From NCBI GenBank assembly GCA_016841425.1, contig JAENZE010000008.1:115470-179469 (forward strand): a stretch of DNA of 64,000 nt, read 5' to 3'. The translations under genes were made by a program, and so were the position numbers. Below are positions 54,541 through 63,689 of the stretch, piece after piece. Each line of letters starts with the position of its first letter. Position 1 is the first letter of the stretch. Source of the stretch: Syntrophomonas sp. GTDB taxonomy: Bacteria > Bacillota > Syntrophomonadia > Syntrophomonadales > Syntrophomonadaceae. Under the pieces are notes generated by a model, which made no database searches, was not told where the DNA came from, and was given only the letters and a program-made list of their open reading frames with translations.

Positions 54541-55134
54541 CTGGACTTTTTTCATGCCCTGAACCATATTAATGCAGCAGCGATTTCCTCATATATTAAA
54601 GCTTTCGGTATATTGGCTCCTATGGCTGCTTTTGCTTTATTTACTTTGCAGGCCGCCTTTCCCGTTTTCCCTTACCTGATTTTAGCTGCCGCAGCAGGTA
54701 TGCTGTTTGGCTTTAAAATGGGTATTCTTTTGTCTTGGAGCGGAGCTCTTACTGGAGCTTGTCTGGCTTATGCTCTATGCAGAATTTTGGGAGGGGAAAA
54801 ATCCAATAACTTTATTAAAAAGCATCTGGGTTATGACGTAAAAGAGATGAATAAGGAAATGGCCTTCTGGAGTATATTAATAGCTCGCATTATCCCAGTT
54901 GTTCCTACTCCAGTAATTAATATAGCAGCAGCTATTGGTGAGGTACCGTTCTGGAATTTTTTCTTCTCTTCTGCTTTAGGAAAGCTTCCTACAGCTGTAC
55001 TTTATACTGGCTTGGGAATTTGCCTGTTTAATGCTAAAGACATCAACCTGATTTTTCTCATCCTGACTGCCGTTATACTGCTAGCCTTAGCTGTTCGTTA
55101 TTGGAATAGAAAAAGAATTCACCTTTTTCATTAA
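54541..55134 (+). CDS. TVP38/TMEM64-family membrane protein (apparent CTG start)
   Basis: This SNARE-associated (DedA-like) family protein has four to five membrane segments, including FPYLILAAAAGMLFGFKMGILLSWSGALTG and ARIIPVVPTPVINIAAAIGEV. The conventional start would be TTG 54613 (173 residues), which has no ribosome site. The frame stays open to a stop at 54526, and GAGGAGGGG (54527-54535) lies five bases before an in-frame CTG at 54541. That start adds 24 residues (MDFFHALNHINAAAISSYIKAF) that fit the family's N-terminus. The promoter position also favours it. Confidence 0.8.
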   Translation: MDFFHALNHINAAAISSYIKAFGILAPMAAFALFTLQAAFPVFPYLILAAAAGMLFGFKMGILLSWSGALTGACLAYALCRILGGEKSNNFIKKHLGYDVKEMNKEMAFWSILIARIIPVVPTPVINIAAAIGEVPFWNFFFSSALGKLPTAVLYTGLGICLFNAKDINLIFLILTAVILLALAVRYWNRKRIHLFH

Positions 55135-55261
55135 GAGACTATTAAATAACAGGTTTTTTCGACACTAAAAAAGCTATAAGCCTGTTAAAGCATTTAATTC
55201 TCAGGGAATAATTGGAGAACCCTGTTGATATTTCCCGGGAAATAATTTATCGAGTCGTAAA

Positions 55262-55292
55262 AAAACCACCTGTTAGTCAAACCGGTGGTTTT
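55262..55292. terminator. selC: Terminator downstream of the tRNA-Sec gene
   Basis: AAAACCACC and GGTGGTTTT form a 9-bp stem with a 13-nt loop. On the minus strand it follows the tRNA-Sec gene by about 10 bp with a TTTTTTT run; on the plus strand it also has TTTTTATC after it. Confidence 0.85.
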
Positions 55293-55302
55293 TATCATAT
55301 TC

Positions 55303-55400
55303 TGGCGGAAGCGTGTGAGAATCGAACTCACCAGTGACGGGACCACCGCCACACGACTGGATTTGAAGTCCAGGCGGCCCACCAGGACCGATCCGCTCCC
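55303..55400 (-). tRNA. selC: tRNA-Sec (TCA anticodon)
   Basis: This long tRNA of 98 nt has an eight-pair type acceptor beginning GGGAGCGG, anticodon loop CTTCAAA with anticodon TCA (reads UGA), a long variable arm (GGCGGTGGTCCC region), T-arm GAGTTCGATTCTC and encoded CCA. It delivers selenocysteine via SelB. It lies between the TVP38-like gene and the CBS-ACT gene. Confidence 0.96.
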
Positions 55401-55736
55401 CTGATTTTCTCACGAGCGCAGCGAGTACAAAATGCGTGTGCTCGAAGAGTGCCTCCTTAATAATTGTGAGCCCCCGCGAACCCAAATTGCGACCATACTT
55501 GTACCGTAATGAAATGAAGGTACATCAGTAGTCCCGCTTCAGCGGGGTGGTACTGTAAGTGCTTCCTTAATTTATTGAGCTTCGCGAACCCAAATTGTGG
55601 TACTGTAAGTGCTTCCTTTTAGTCAAATTCCTGCCTGAGTAGCCAATACTTCCCTGCGAGCATCGGGTATCACAACTAGACTAGAGTATAGTTTGACCAG
55701 TTCAAATTGTCAAATCATTATTTTTCCTGTTCGATG
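55401..55736. repeat. 335-bp modular repeat block upstream of tRNA-Sec
   Basis: There is no gene. The modules seen at 49.2 and 63.8 kb recur: GAGCGCAGCGAG (55413-), GAACCCAAATTG (twice), GTACCGTAATGAAATGAAGGTAC, CATCAGTAGTCCCGCTTCAGCGGGG and TACTGTAAGTGCTTCC (twice). Confidence 0.8.
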
Positions 55737-56405
55737 TTATTTTATATTATCATCGTTTTCTATAACAATAACTGATTCTATTTCAAATCCCTTTTTCTTA
55801 AGTTCTTCTGCTATTTCCATTCCATTTAGTTCTTCAATACGGATAATAATCTTATAGCGAAACTTCTTTTCATCATAATATACTACCGTATTAATAATGT
55901 TAATTCCATGGTTAGCTATAATACCCGTTATTTCTGCGAGGCTGCCCGGACCGCTGGGCACATACAGATCTATTCTGCTATGGGGTTGTTTCACTCCTAA
56001 AATATCTATTAAAGCATCGAATATGTCTGTTTCGGTTACTATTCCAACTAATTGTTCATCATCAATTACGGGCAGACCACTGATCCGGTGCTGGCGCATT
56101 ATTTTCGCGGCAGTTTCTATATAATTCTGGCTGCTTACTGTAAATACTTGCTGTTTGCGAGGTACAATGTCTTTAATCTTCGTCTTCGCCAGTAGGTAGT
56201 TAAGTTCATGAATACTGAGCGAAGTGGCAGCAGAAGGTGAAGCCCGGTTTAAATCCGTTAGAGTAACAATCCCCGTGAGCTCTTTTCCTTGCATTACCGG
56301 CAGCCTTCTGATGTTGTTTTCCTTCATTATTCTGAAGGCCTCCGTAATGCTGGTATCAAGAGTTACTGTCTTTACATCCACTGTCATACGATCTTTTACT
56401 TTCAT
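55737..56405 (-). CDS. CBS-pair / ACT-domain protein (AcuB-like)
   Basis: Two CBS domains (about 1-55 and 75-130) read VKDRMTVDVKTVTLDTSITEA and KIDIVPRKQQVFTV-like segments. A C-terminal ACT domain (about 145-215) contains DLYVPSGPGSLAEITGIIANHGINI. CBS pairs bind adenine nucleotides, and ACT domains bind amino acids, so this is a ligand-sensing protein; AcuB of Bacillus has the same layout. It starts 4 bp after the LivF-like gene and is probably translationally coupled to it. Confidence 0.85.
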   Translation of the reverse strand: MKVKDRMTVDVKTVTLDTSITEAFRIMKENNIRRLPVMQGKELTGIVTLTDLNRASPSAATSLSIHELNYLLAKTKIKDIVPRKQQVFTVSSQNYIETAAKIMRQHRISGLPVIDDEQLVGIVTETDIFDALIDILGVKQPHSRIDLYVPSGPGSLAEITGIIANHGINIINTVVYYDEKKFRYKIIIRIEELNGMEIAEELKKKGFEIESVIVIENDDNIK

Positions 56406-56408
56406 TTT

Positions 56409-57113
56409 TCACCCTCCCAGGTAAGCCTTTTTAACTTCATCGCTTCTTAATAATTCACTCGCTGTTCCTTCCAATACTATTTGCCCAGTTTCTATCACAT
56501 AAGCTTTGTCGGCTATAGAGAGCGCCATGTTTGCATTCTGTTCTATTAACAGTATAGTAGTTCCTTTTTGATTTATATCTTTTATTATCTCAAAAATTTC
56601 CTTTACCAGTAAAGGTGCTAACCCCATGGAAGGTTCGTCCATAAGCATCAATTTCGGCTTAGCCATCAATGCTCTGCCAATAGCCAGCATCTGCTGCTCC
56701 CCGCCCGATAAAGTTCCCGCCAACTGCTTTTTTCTTTCCTCTAAACGTGGAAAACGAATAAATACACCCTCCAGATCTTTTTCAATTTCCTTTTTATCTT
56801 TACGCAAATACGCTCCCATTTCTAAATTCTCGATAACGCTCATGTTTGGAAATACTCTTCTGCCCTCCGGTACCTGTGATATACCCATCTCTACAATTTT
56901 ATCAGGTGCCTGTCTGCTAATGTCCTGTTGTTCAAATTCGATGGCCCCGGTTCTAGGTCTCAATAATCCGGAAATACTTTTCAGGGTACTTGTTTTGCCC
57001 GCTCCATTGGCTCCAATGAGTGTAACAATGCTACCCTGCTCCACTTCAATACTGACTTTTTTTAAGGCCTGAATAGCTCCATAATACACATCTATTTCTT
57101 TAACCTTAAGCAA
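56409..57113 (-). CDS. LivF-like branched-chain amino-acid ABC ATPase (orphan)
   Basis: This ATPase of 234 residues has the LivF pattern: Walker A GANGAGKTS, VPEGRRVFPNMSV, signature LSGGEQQMLAIGRALM, Walker B LMLMDEPSMGLAP and the final IETGQIVLEG. Usually LivF is encoded with LivG, two permeases and a binding protein; none lies in this window. It is placed between selB (31 bp upstream) and the CBS-ACT gene (3 bp downstream). Its partners must be elsewhere, or it has another role. Confidence 0.9.
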   Translation of the reverse strand: MLKVKEIDVYYGAIQALKKVSIEVEQGSIVTLIGANGAGKTSTLKSISGLLRPRTGAIEFEQQDISRQAPDKIVEMGISQVPEGRRVFPNMSVIENLEMGAYLRKDKKEIEKDLEGVFIRFPRLEERKKQLAGTLSGGEQQMLAIGRALMAKPKLMLMDEPSMGLAPLLVKEIFEIIKDINQKGTTILLIEQNANMALSIADKAYVIETGQIVLEGTASELLRSDEVKKAYLGG

Positions 57114-57144
57114 CTTGTTTCCCCCATTCTAAAAGATATCTCTA

Positions 57145-59046
57145 CTATCGCGTTTTGATTCTGGCATCTCCAACTCGATGGGTAAAGCGTATTTTGTCAT
57201 AATATTCCATCAGGGGCAGGGCATACTTGCGCGTAGTATCAAGCAGATCTCGAAAGACCGCCAGGCTCAATTCTCGTTCCTGGGCAAAATAGCTGTCTAA
57301 TCTATTCTTGCCTTCCTCTATAGCATCCTGCAGGAAAAACATATCTTGACTGACTTTTATGAGGGCCTGCTGTTCCGTCATATAGGCAATGATTTCAGAA
57401 AAACGAGCTTCATCAACTTGAGCCGACTGTCTCAGTGCCTCCAGCGAAGGCGGGGCAAACAAATTCTGCCTCATTTCCTTTTCAATGATATTTATGGTTT
57501 GAAGGTCTCTTTCTCCTGGAGCTGGTATATGTCCTGGCAGCTTAATCTGGTTATTACGTGTCTCAATCTGACCAGCTTCTTCTAGTTCTTTCAGGATGAG
57601 ATTATATGTTTTGATGTTAACATTTTTTAAAAAACGGCTGCGAAATTCTTCTCGGGAATGACCTTGGCGTAAAGGGTATTTTTGATGGTATTCCTCTAGA
57701 GCGGTACTAATCTTATTAGCAAATTGATATAGCCCATAGGTGCTCATATATTCATCTTTTTTCAAGGCCACCACCTTATTATCTTCCAGCAGTAATCCCA
57801 GTTCCTGTCTTATCTTCGCTTCTACGTTACCGGTTCTCTTGGAAAGCTCATCAATACTAATTACATCCTGGGGATTTGATTCTAATTCGTAAAGCAGGAT
57901 TTCTGATAGATTCCCCTCTTCTTTTACAATTAGTTCGTTAAGGGTCTCTTCCTTAAAGCGTTTTTGTTTGCTGGCATTGGGGTCGATAATCGTGCCCCCT
58001 CCAATAGTGGTAACCGGGGAATAATAACGTATTACAAACGGATCTCCTTTATGTCCTACCACTGGTTTCTCCATCACTATCTGTACATACCCTTCCTGCC
58101 CCGGATGAAGTTCATCCTGGTCCAGCAGGACAATCCTAGCCATGGTTTCATCAGTACCCAGGTGGAATCTAATTCTGTTCCAATTTTTTAATATTCTGCT
58201 GCTGGATGCTAATAATCTCAATCGTGCATCCATACGATAGGTGGGACTAAGATAAGCAGGTGTAGACAGCCAATTCCCTCTCTCTATGTCAGCAACGTCA
58301 ATACCCTGTAAATTGACGGCCACCCTTTGTCCTGCATATGCAGTATCGACTTTGTCATTATGCACCTGTAGAGTTCTGATTTTTACCTTTTTTCCGCTTG
58401 GCATCAACTCCAGCGTTTCACCGGTTTCCATCTGCCCTGACCACATAGTTCCTGTTACCACCGTTCCAAAACCAGCTTTAGTAAAAACCCGATCAACCGG
58501 CAGTCTGGCCTTGCCAAAGGCTGGCTTTTCTGCTACTTGCTCTGATAGCCTCCGAATTTCATTGATCAGTTCTGGCAGCCCTTCTCCTGTAACAGCTGAA
58601 ACGGCAATGACCGGAGCTCCTTTTAATATGGTGCCCGCCATATAATCCCGAACCTCTTCTTCTACCAGCATTAACCAATCTTCATCCACCATGTCCTTTT
58701 TTGTAAGAGCAATAATACCGGTTTGTATTCCTAATAACTCTATAATGTCCATATGTTCGCGGGTCTGTGGCATTACTCCTTCGTCCGCAGCAATAACGAA
58801 TATAACCATATCTATGCCAAACGCCCCGGCCAACATATGCTTGATAAACCTTTCATGTCCTGGCACATCAACAATAGCCGCCTTCTGCCCATCAGGCAAA
58901 ATAAAGGGGGCAAAACCTAATTCTATCGATATCCCCCTTTGCTTTTCCTCTTTCAGGCGGTCAGTCTCAATTCCGGTAAGCGCTCTTACCAGGGTAGTTT
59001 TTCCATGATCAATATGTCCTGCCGTTCCCAATACCAATCGTTTCAT
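57145..59046 (-). CDS. selB: Selenocysteine-specific elongation factor
   Basis: SelB brings Sec-tRNA to UGA codons marked by a SECIS hairpin. It is 633 residues long: an EF-Tu-like GTPase with G1 GTAGHIDHGKTT, G3 DVPGHERFIKHM and G4-type LTKKD, two beta-barrels and a C-terminal array of winged-helix domains (about 380-633) that bind SECIS. ATG 59046 lies six bases after GGGGG; the ATG two codons earlier touches that site. It follows selA by about 70 bp. Confidence 0.97.
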   Translation of the reverse strand: MKRLVLGTAGHIDHGKTTLVRALTGIETDRLKEEKQRGISIELGFAPFILPDGQKAAIVDVPGHERFIKHMLAGAFGIDMVIFVIAADEGVMPQTREHMDIIELLGIQTGIIALTKKDMVDEDWLMLVEEEVRDYMAGTILKGAPVIAVSAVTGEGLPELINEIRRLSEQVAEKPAFGKARLPVDRVFTKAGFGTVVTGTMWSGQMETGETLELMPSGKKVKIRTLQVHNDKVDTAYAGQRVAVNLQGIDVADIERGNWLSTPAYLSPTYRMDARLRLLASSSRILKNWNRIRFHLGTDETMARIVLLDQDELHPGQEGYVQIVMEKPVVGHKGDPFVIRYYSPVTTIGGGTIIDPNASKQKRFKEETLNELIVKEEGNLSEILLYELESNPQDVISIDELSKRTGNVEAKIRQELGLLLEDNKVVALKKDEYMSTYGLYQFANKISTALEEYHQKYPLRQGHSREEFRSRFLKNVNIKTYNLILKELEEAGQIETRNNQIKLPGHIPAPGERDLQTINIIEKEMRQNLFAPPSLEALRQSAQVDEARFSEIIAYMTEQQALIKVSQDMFFLQDAIEEGKNRLDSYFAQERELSLAVFRDLLDTTRKYALPLMEYYDKIRFTHRVGDARIKTR

Positions 59047-59114
59047 CGGCATCCCCCTTGTAAGCTTATATATTCCATAAATCCGGTATACTATAGCACA
59101 GCTTGAGCTGCACT

Positions 59115-60515
59115 CTATCTATCACCTAACCCGGCTATCATCTCTATTATTTCCTGCTCGTCCCCTGGGAGTAATGTCCTAACACTAATCAGCATTTTGT
59201 TATCCTGTCTGCGAGCTACCAACGCAGGATTCCTTAGCCTCAGCTCTTTGGCTGCTTTTTCCAGGCTTATATCTTCGAACTCTATCTCGACTCCCACCCC
59301 GGGTAGTTTATAGTTAGGATATGCTCCCCCTCCTATCATATCCTCCAGCGCAACTAGTCTTATGGCATGCTGGGTATTGCTATCTTTTAATCTTGCCTCC
59401 ATAAGGCGCAGTAAGTTTTCTGCTCTGTCCTCCATCTGCTCTCGGCTGTAGCTTAGCATCCGAATAATAGGTATATTCTGCCGGGGATGCCCAGATAAAT
59501 ATTCTAATAAAGTCCCTTCCAGCGCAGATAGAATTAGCTTGTCTACTCTCAGTGCCCGTAAAAGTTGATTCTTTTTCATCCGATCAATATATTCCTTTTT
59601 GCCGACAATAATGCCAGCCTGTGGACCTCCCAGCATTTTATCCCCACTGAAGGTTATGATATCTGCGCCTGCCTTTACACATTCCTGCACGGTTGGTTCA
59701 GCACTTAGTCCCCCGTCATCCAGAGTAGTTAATATGCCGCTTCCCAAATCCATAAAAACGGGCAGTCCCTTTTCTTTCCCCAAACTTACTAATTCCTTCA
59801 TGGAAACTTCCGAAGTAAACCCGATGATTTGGTAATTGGAAGTATGTGCCGAAAAGAGCAGCGCTGTATCATTATTTATAGCCTGATCATAATCTGAAAC
59901 ATAGGTCTTGTTAGTAGTTCCAACTTCAACCAACCTGGCCCCGCTCAGCTTCATCACTTCTGGAATCCTGAATGCTCCCCCGATTTCAACCAGCTGTCCG
60001 CGCGACACGATGACCTCCTTGCCCGCAGCCAGGGTAGTTAGCCCCAGCATCACAGCCGCTGCGTTATTATTGACTACTAGAGCTGCGTCTGCTCCAGTAA
60101 GTCTTATTAGCAGGTCTTCCACATGATAATACCGAGAGCCCCGCTCACCTTTATCCAAATCCATCTCCAAATTATTGTAGCTCCTGCCTATGTCCTGCAT
60201 ATGGTTAATGGCCCGTTCTGCCAACGGAGCTCGACCCAGGTTGGTATGAAGCACCACTCCGGTTCCGTTAATAACTCTTTGCAGTGTCCCGGCATTGCTG
60301 CTTTCGGCCTTCGATTTGATCTTTTCCACGATGTTATTAAAAACAACCATTTTATCGATTTCCTCAGTTACTGAGCGTAGCTCTTCTCTAATTTCGGCCA
60401 CTATCGTTCTAGCAGTTTCAACCACAAAGTCCCTTTTATATCTTGTAATCAACTGCAGTATCTCTTCCTGAGTGAGTATTTCATCTATGGACGGAATTTT
60501 TTTAAGGTTTATCAT
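59115..60515 (-). CDS. selA: L-seryl-tRNA(Sec) selenium transferase
   Basis: SelA converts seryl-tRNA-Sec to selenocysteyl-tRNA-Sec with PLP and selenophosphate. At 466 residues it has family length. The PLP lysine lies in FSGDKMLGGPQAG (about 292), with LHTNLGRAPL and NNNAAAVMLGL upstream. It stands first in the selA-selB part of the cluster and follows the YkvI-like gene by 15 bp on the same strand. Confidence 0.97.
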   Translation of the reverse strand: MINLKKIPSIDEILTQEEILQLITRYKRDFVVETARTIVAEIREELRSVTEEIDKMVVFNNIVEKIKSKAESSNAGTLQRVINGTGVVLHTNLGRAPLAERAINHMQDIGRSYNNLEMDLDKGERGSRYYHVEDLLIRLTGADAALVVNNNAAAVMLGLTTLAAGKEVIVSRGQLVEIGGAFRIPEVMKLSGARLVEVGTTNKTYVSDYDQAINNDTALLFSAHTSNYQIIGFTSEVSMKELVSLGKEKGLPVFMDLGSGILTTLDDGGLSAEPTVQECVKAGADIITFSGDKMLGGPQAGIIVGKKEYIDRMKKNQLLRALRVDKLILSALEGTLLEYLSGHPRQNIPIIRMLSYSREQMEDRAENLLRLMEARLKDSNTQHAIRLVALEDMIGGGAYPNYKLPGVGVEIEFEDISLEKAAKELRLRNPALVARRQDNKMLISVRTLLPGDEQEIIEMIAGLGDR

Positions 60516-60530
60516 CCAGATCCTCCTTAA

Positions 60531-61607
60531 TTAACGGTTAGGGCTGTTGGATACTATTTCAACTAAGATTTCCTTCATGGCTTTTATTACTAATACTAAC
60601 AATATAATTATACCCAGTAAACCGAACAAAGGGTACACCTTGCTTACAAGAGCTGAAAAACTCTGCAGAGATATGGGCAATGCCAGTATGAGGGTTATAA
60701 ACAAGCTCAAACCATAACTTATACTAGTAAAACTGGAAAACCGCTGCGCAAAGCCATAAGCATTTGCTATGGCAGTGGTAAGAATTCCTACCCATAATAC
60801 TATAGTATAAACAACTTTCGTTCCGGGAGAAATAACTCCTGCAATATATAGCATGGGTACTTGATAATGCAGAATAACTGGTAGGAATTTACAAAGGGCC
60901 AGGTAATTGAATAGGATCAGGACCCCTAATAGACTTCCGCCCCAGATAGCCCCCCAGATCCCATCCTTGCGGCTTCCAATCGATTGATATTCCGTCAGAA
61001 CTACCATCGCCAGCGCAAAATTGTAGGCGACGTACAGGACAGAAGATATTAGCCACCGGCTCTCTTCCCCTGGAGATAAAAAACCAGTATATGCTTCGAC
61101 CTGTCCTCCATCTATAACTAGAGCAGCATAGCCGGTTATAATGAGCAGCAGCACTAGTTTTGCCGGCACCAGAATGTTATATGATTTTATCAGGCCCTTT
61201 TTTCCCGTATATAAAAATATCGCCACTAGAACACTCGCTATAAAAATACCCAATTCCTTGGGTTTATATAAATGTTCATAAAAAACCGCTCCACTGGCTG
61301 ACAGCATCATACTAAGCCCCAGAAATAGAAATACTGCCATTAACAAATCAATGATTTTGGAAAATTTTTCTCCCATTAATTCCTGCAGCATCTCCTGATA
61401 ACTGCCGGTCTCATGTCGATGGGCTATATACATTAGAAGTCCGCCACATAAGGCAAACAGAACCATTGCTAATAAACAGCCTTTACTTCCGTGTCTGCCG
61501 TAACTTACAAAGAACTGTACTATCTCTTGTCCAGATGCAAATCCGGCGCCAACAACTGCTCCTAGATATCCCATCACCAGGCTCAGTCTGCTTTTAATAT
61601 CATTCAT
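60531..61607 (-). CDS. YkvI-like membrane transporter
   Basis: This 358-residue protein has about ten membrane segments and the LGAVVGAGFASGQEIVQFF opening typical of the YkvI family, distant relatives of amino-acid permeases of the LeuT fold. Substrate is unknown. It precedes selA by 15 bp, so it may be in the Sec transcript; a role in selenium or amino-acid uptake is possible but unproven. Confidence 0.85.
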   Translation of the reverse strand: MNDIKSRLSLVMGYLGAVVGAGFASGQEIVQFFVSYGRHGSKGCLLAMVLFALCGGLLMYIAHRHETGSYQEMLQELMGEKFSKIIDLLMAVFLFLGLSMMLSASGAVFYEHLYKPKELGIFIASVLVAIFLYTGKKGLIKSYNILVPAKLVLLLIITGYAALVIDGGQVEAYTGFLSPGEESRWLISSVLYVAYNFALAMVVLTEYQSIGSRKDGIWGAIWGGSLLGVLILFNYLALCKFLPVILHYQVPMLYIAGVISPGTKVVYTIVLWVGILTTAIANAYGFAQRFSSFTSISYGLSLFITLILALPISLQSFSALVSKVYPLFGLLGIIILLVLVIKAMKEILVEIVSNSPNR

Positions 61608-61722
61608 CTCCTGATCCTTAGAGCATATACTTCATAAATACGCTTCTGAATCCAAAAATACTGCATAAAAATATTACCAGATGTTAATCCTAATTTAGAT
61701 GATTTAGAGGCGGGGTGAGTGT

Positions 61723-62355
61723 TTGTCATTTGATAGCTCCAAGGCGGTTACCATATTTTCCCAGCATTACTCCAATCCGGCCTGTGTTACTGGTTTATCG
61801 CATGCCGCTTACGAGTTGGTTCAGGAACTGAATAAGGATTTGGATCGAGAGATAGTGTACTTGTGCATAGGTACTGATCGGGCAACTGGTGACTGTCTTG
61901 GTCCTCTAGTTGGTAATCGGCTGCGAACCCTCCTTCCTTCTGCTCACATATTTGGTCACCTGGAAGTACCCCTTCATGCTGTTAATCTGGCAGAAACCAT
62001 GCAGCATATTTATTTTAACTATTCTGATCCTCTTATAATTGCTGTGGACGCGGGTCTTGGTGGGAGCGATAAGGTGGGTTTTTTAAGCATTAAACGAGGC
62101 TCTTTAGCTCCTGGATTGGCTTTGAAGAAGCAGCTGCCCCGGGTGGGAGATATTCATATTGTAGGAACCGTAAATGTCTCAGGTTTTTGTGAACATTTAG
62201 TCTTACAAAACACTCGCTTGTTTATAGTATACAAAATGGCTGAGGCAACAGCTCGGGCCTTGTTTCTAGCCCATCAGCGACACAGTTCTTTTAGTAGTTC
62301 AAACAAGAGTTTTCTTCTCCCTCAAGAAACGAAGTCTGCTCCGGGTTACCAATAG
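61723..62355 (+). CDS. yyaC: Spore protein YyaC (DUF1256)
   Basis: The protein (210 residues) belongs to the YyaC family, related to germination-protease-like folds and specific to spore formers. Motifs are CIGTDRATGDCLGPLVG, IIAVDAGLGGSDKVGF and HIVGTVNVSGFCEH. The start is TTG 61723, after AGGCGGGGTGAG. Its C-terminal tail (about 185-210) is extended. It is divergent from ykvI and converges on bactofilin, and it marks the organism as a spore former. Confidence 0.92.
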   Translation: MSFDSSKAVTIFSQHYSNPACVTGLSHAAYELVQELNKDLDREIVYLCIGTDRATGDCLGPLVGNRLRTLLPSAHIFGHLEVPLHAVNLAETMQHIYFNYSDPLIIAVDAGLGGSDKVGFLSIKRGSLAPGLALKKQLPRVGDIHIVGTVNVSGFCEHLVLQNTRLFIVYKMAEATARALFLAHQRHSSFSSSNKSFLLPQETKSAPGYQ

Positions 62356-62361
62356 TTTCCG

Positions 62362-62757
62362 CTACTTATTATCATGTGTTTTCGGGTTTGGAATCTGTTC
62401 CTTTTTTACTCCTGTCATTTTAGTATTACCTTGAAGCATACCACCTTCTTCTACCGTAATTATTCGGGCAGATATATCCCCCAGCATAACCCCGGTATTA
62501 GTTATATCCAGTCTTTCGGTTAGGGTAACCGTGCCTTCAACTTGTCCGGCTAGAATCATGTTGGCAGCTTGAATATCACCTTTAACGTTACCTTTTTCGC
62601 CCAAAAGAAGGCTCCCTTTAATATTTACACTTCCTTCCAGTGTTCCATCTACCCGGATGGAGCCCTGTGAGATCAATTCTCCTTTTATTACTACCCCTGG
62701 AGATATAAAACTTTCTATTTCACCATGATTTGTTTCCTTTTTTCTCACATTATTCAC
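62362..62757 (-). CDS. Bactofilin family protein
   Basis: This 131-residue polymer-forming cytoskeletal protein shows a right-handed beta-helix core (about 15-110) with repeated VVIKGELISQGSIRVDGTLEGSV and ISARIITVEEGGMLQG turns. Bactofilins form filaments at the membrane and help shape the wall. It ends 24 bp after the M23 gene on the same strand, the common bactofilin-M23 pairing in which the filament positions the peptidase. Confidence 0.93.
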   Translation of the reverse strand: MNNVRKKETNHGEIESFISPGVVIKGELISQGSIRVDGTLEGSVNIKGSLLLGEKGNVKGDIQAANMILAGQVEGTVTLTERLDITNTGVMLGDISARIITVEEGGMLQGNTKMTGVKKEQIPNPKTHDNK

Positions 62758-62780
62758 TCCTGCCGTATTCTTTTTATGGC

Positions 62781-63689
62781 TTATTCAGGCAAAAACAGCA
62801 TCGGATCCAAGGGATTATCATATTTGAATATAGTAAAGTGCAGGTGGGGGCCAGTACTCCTGCCGCTGCTCCCTAAAGCTGCTATGACCTCCCCTTTCTC
62901 TACTTGTTGGCCTTCCTCTACCAGAAGTCGATAATTATGCCCATACATAGTTTTAAATCCATATCCATGGTCGATTATTACTGTTCTGCCGTAGGCCCCG
63001 ACCCAACCTGCCTGGATTACAGTGCCATCAGCTGCAGCCACAATATCACAGCCCACATTATTGGCTATGTCTATCCCATTATGAAAGGATTCGCTTCGTC
63101 CTCCGAATGGAGAATCCCTCCAGCCAAAGTAGGATGTGATTTCGCCGCTAACTGGCCATTGATTGGGAATACTTCTGAAGTACTCCAAATCATTGTTTAC
63201 TCTCGCCAGCAGTTCATCCACTTCCGCCTCCTGCCTGTCCAGCTCGGTTTTCATTCGTTGTGCTCTTGCAAGCTCATCCAGGTTATCCCGCTCGGCGTAC
63301 AGCAGTTCTTGGCCTCCCTGTCCCCCTCTTGAAGGGTTCGTTTCCTTATAGCTGTCGGTGCTGATACCCATCATTTCTTTCAGCTTCGTCTGCTTCTCTT
63401 CTATCTGTGACTGCTGCTCTTCGATTCTCTCCAGTTCCTGACCAAGATCGCGTATAGTAGCGGTCTGCTGGGAGTTACTTGCCTTGAGTGCATTAACCTT
63501 TCTTATGTCATCCTGACTTTTACAGTACAAATAAGTAATAGTAAATGAAACAACTATAAAAACTAGTATCCCCGCAGCGATGGAAGTCATCAGTTTATTT
63601 GATAGACTTATCCTTCTGGTTCCATCAGCATTCTGTGGCACCAACAGCAGGGTATACTTCTTGTTCTTCTTTCTCCATGTCTTTTTCAT
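62781..63689 (-). CDS. M23 peptidase with coiled-coil, bactofilin partner
   Basis: A membrane anchor (residues 30-52) is followed by a coiled-coil (about 60-165: ALKASNSQQTATIRDLGQELERIEEQQ and later QRMKTELDRQEAEVDELLARV). A C-terminal M23 endopeptidase domain has HNGIDIANNVG and GPHLHFTIF zinc motifs. It cuts peptidoglycan crosslinks outside the membrane. It lies directly upstream of bactofilin, so the two form a wall-shaping pair. Confidence 0.94.
   Translation of the reverse strand: MKKTWRKKNKKYTLLLVPQNADGTRRISLSNKLMTSIAAGILVFIVVSFTITYLYCKSQDDIRKVNALKASNSQQTATIRDLGQELERIEEQQSQIEEKQTKLKEMMGISTDSYKETNPSRGGQGGQELLYAERDNLDELARAQRMKTELDRQEAEVDELLARVNNDLEYFRSIPNQWPVSGEITSYFGWRDSPFGGRSESFHNGIDIANNVGCDIVAAADGTVIQAGWVGAYGRTVIIDHGYGFKTMYGHNYRLLVEEGQQVEKGEVIAALGSSGRSTGPHLHFTIFKYDNPLDPMLFLPE

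Noticed and set aside
55194..55485. Minus-strand open frames over the tRNA-Sec gene
   Set aside because: They translate the tRNA and its repeats and have no ribosome sites.
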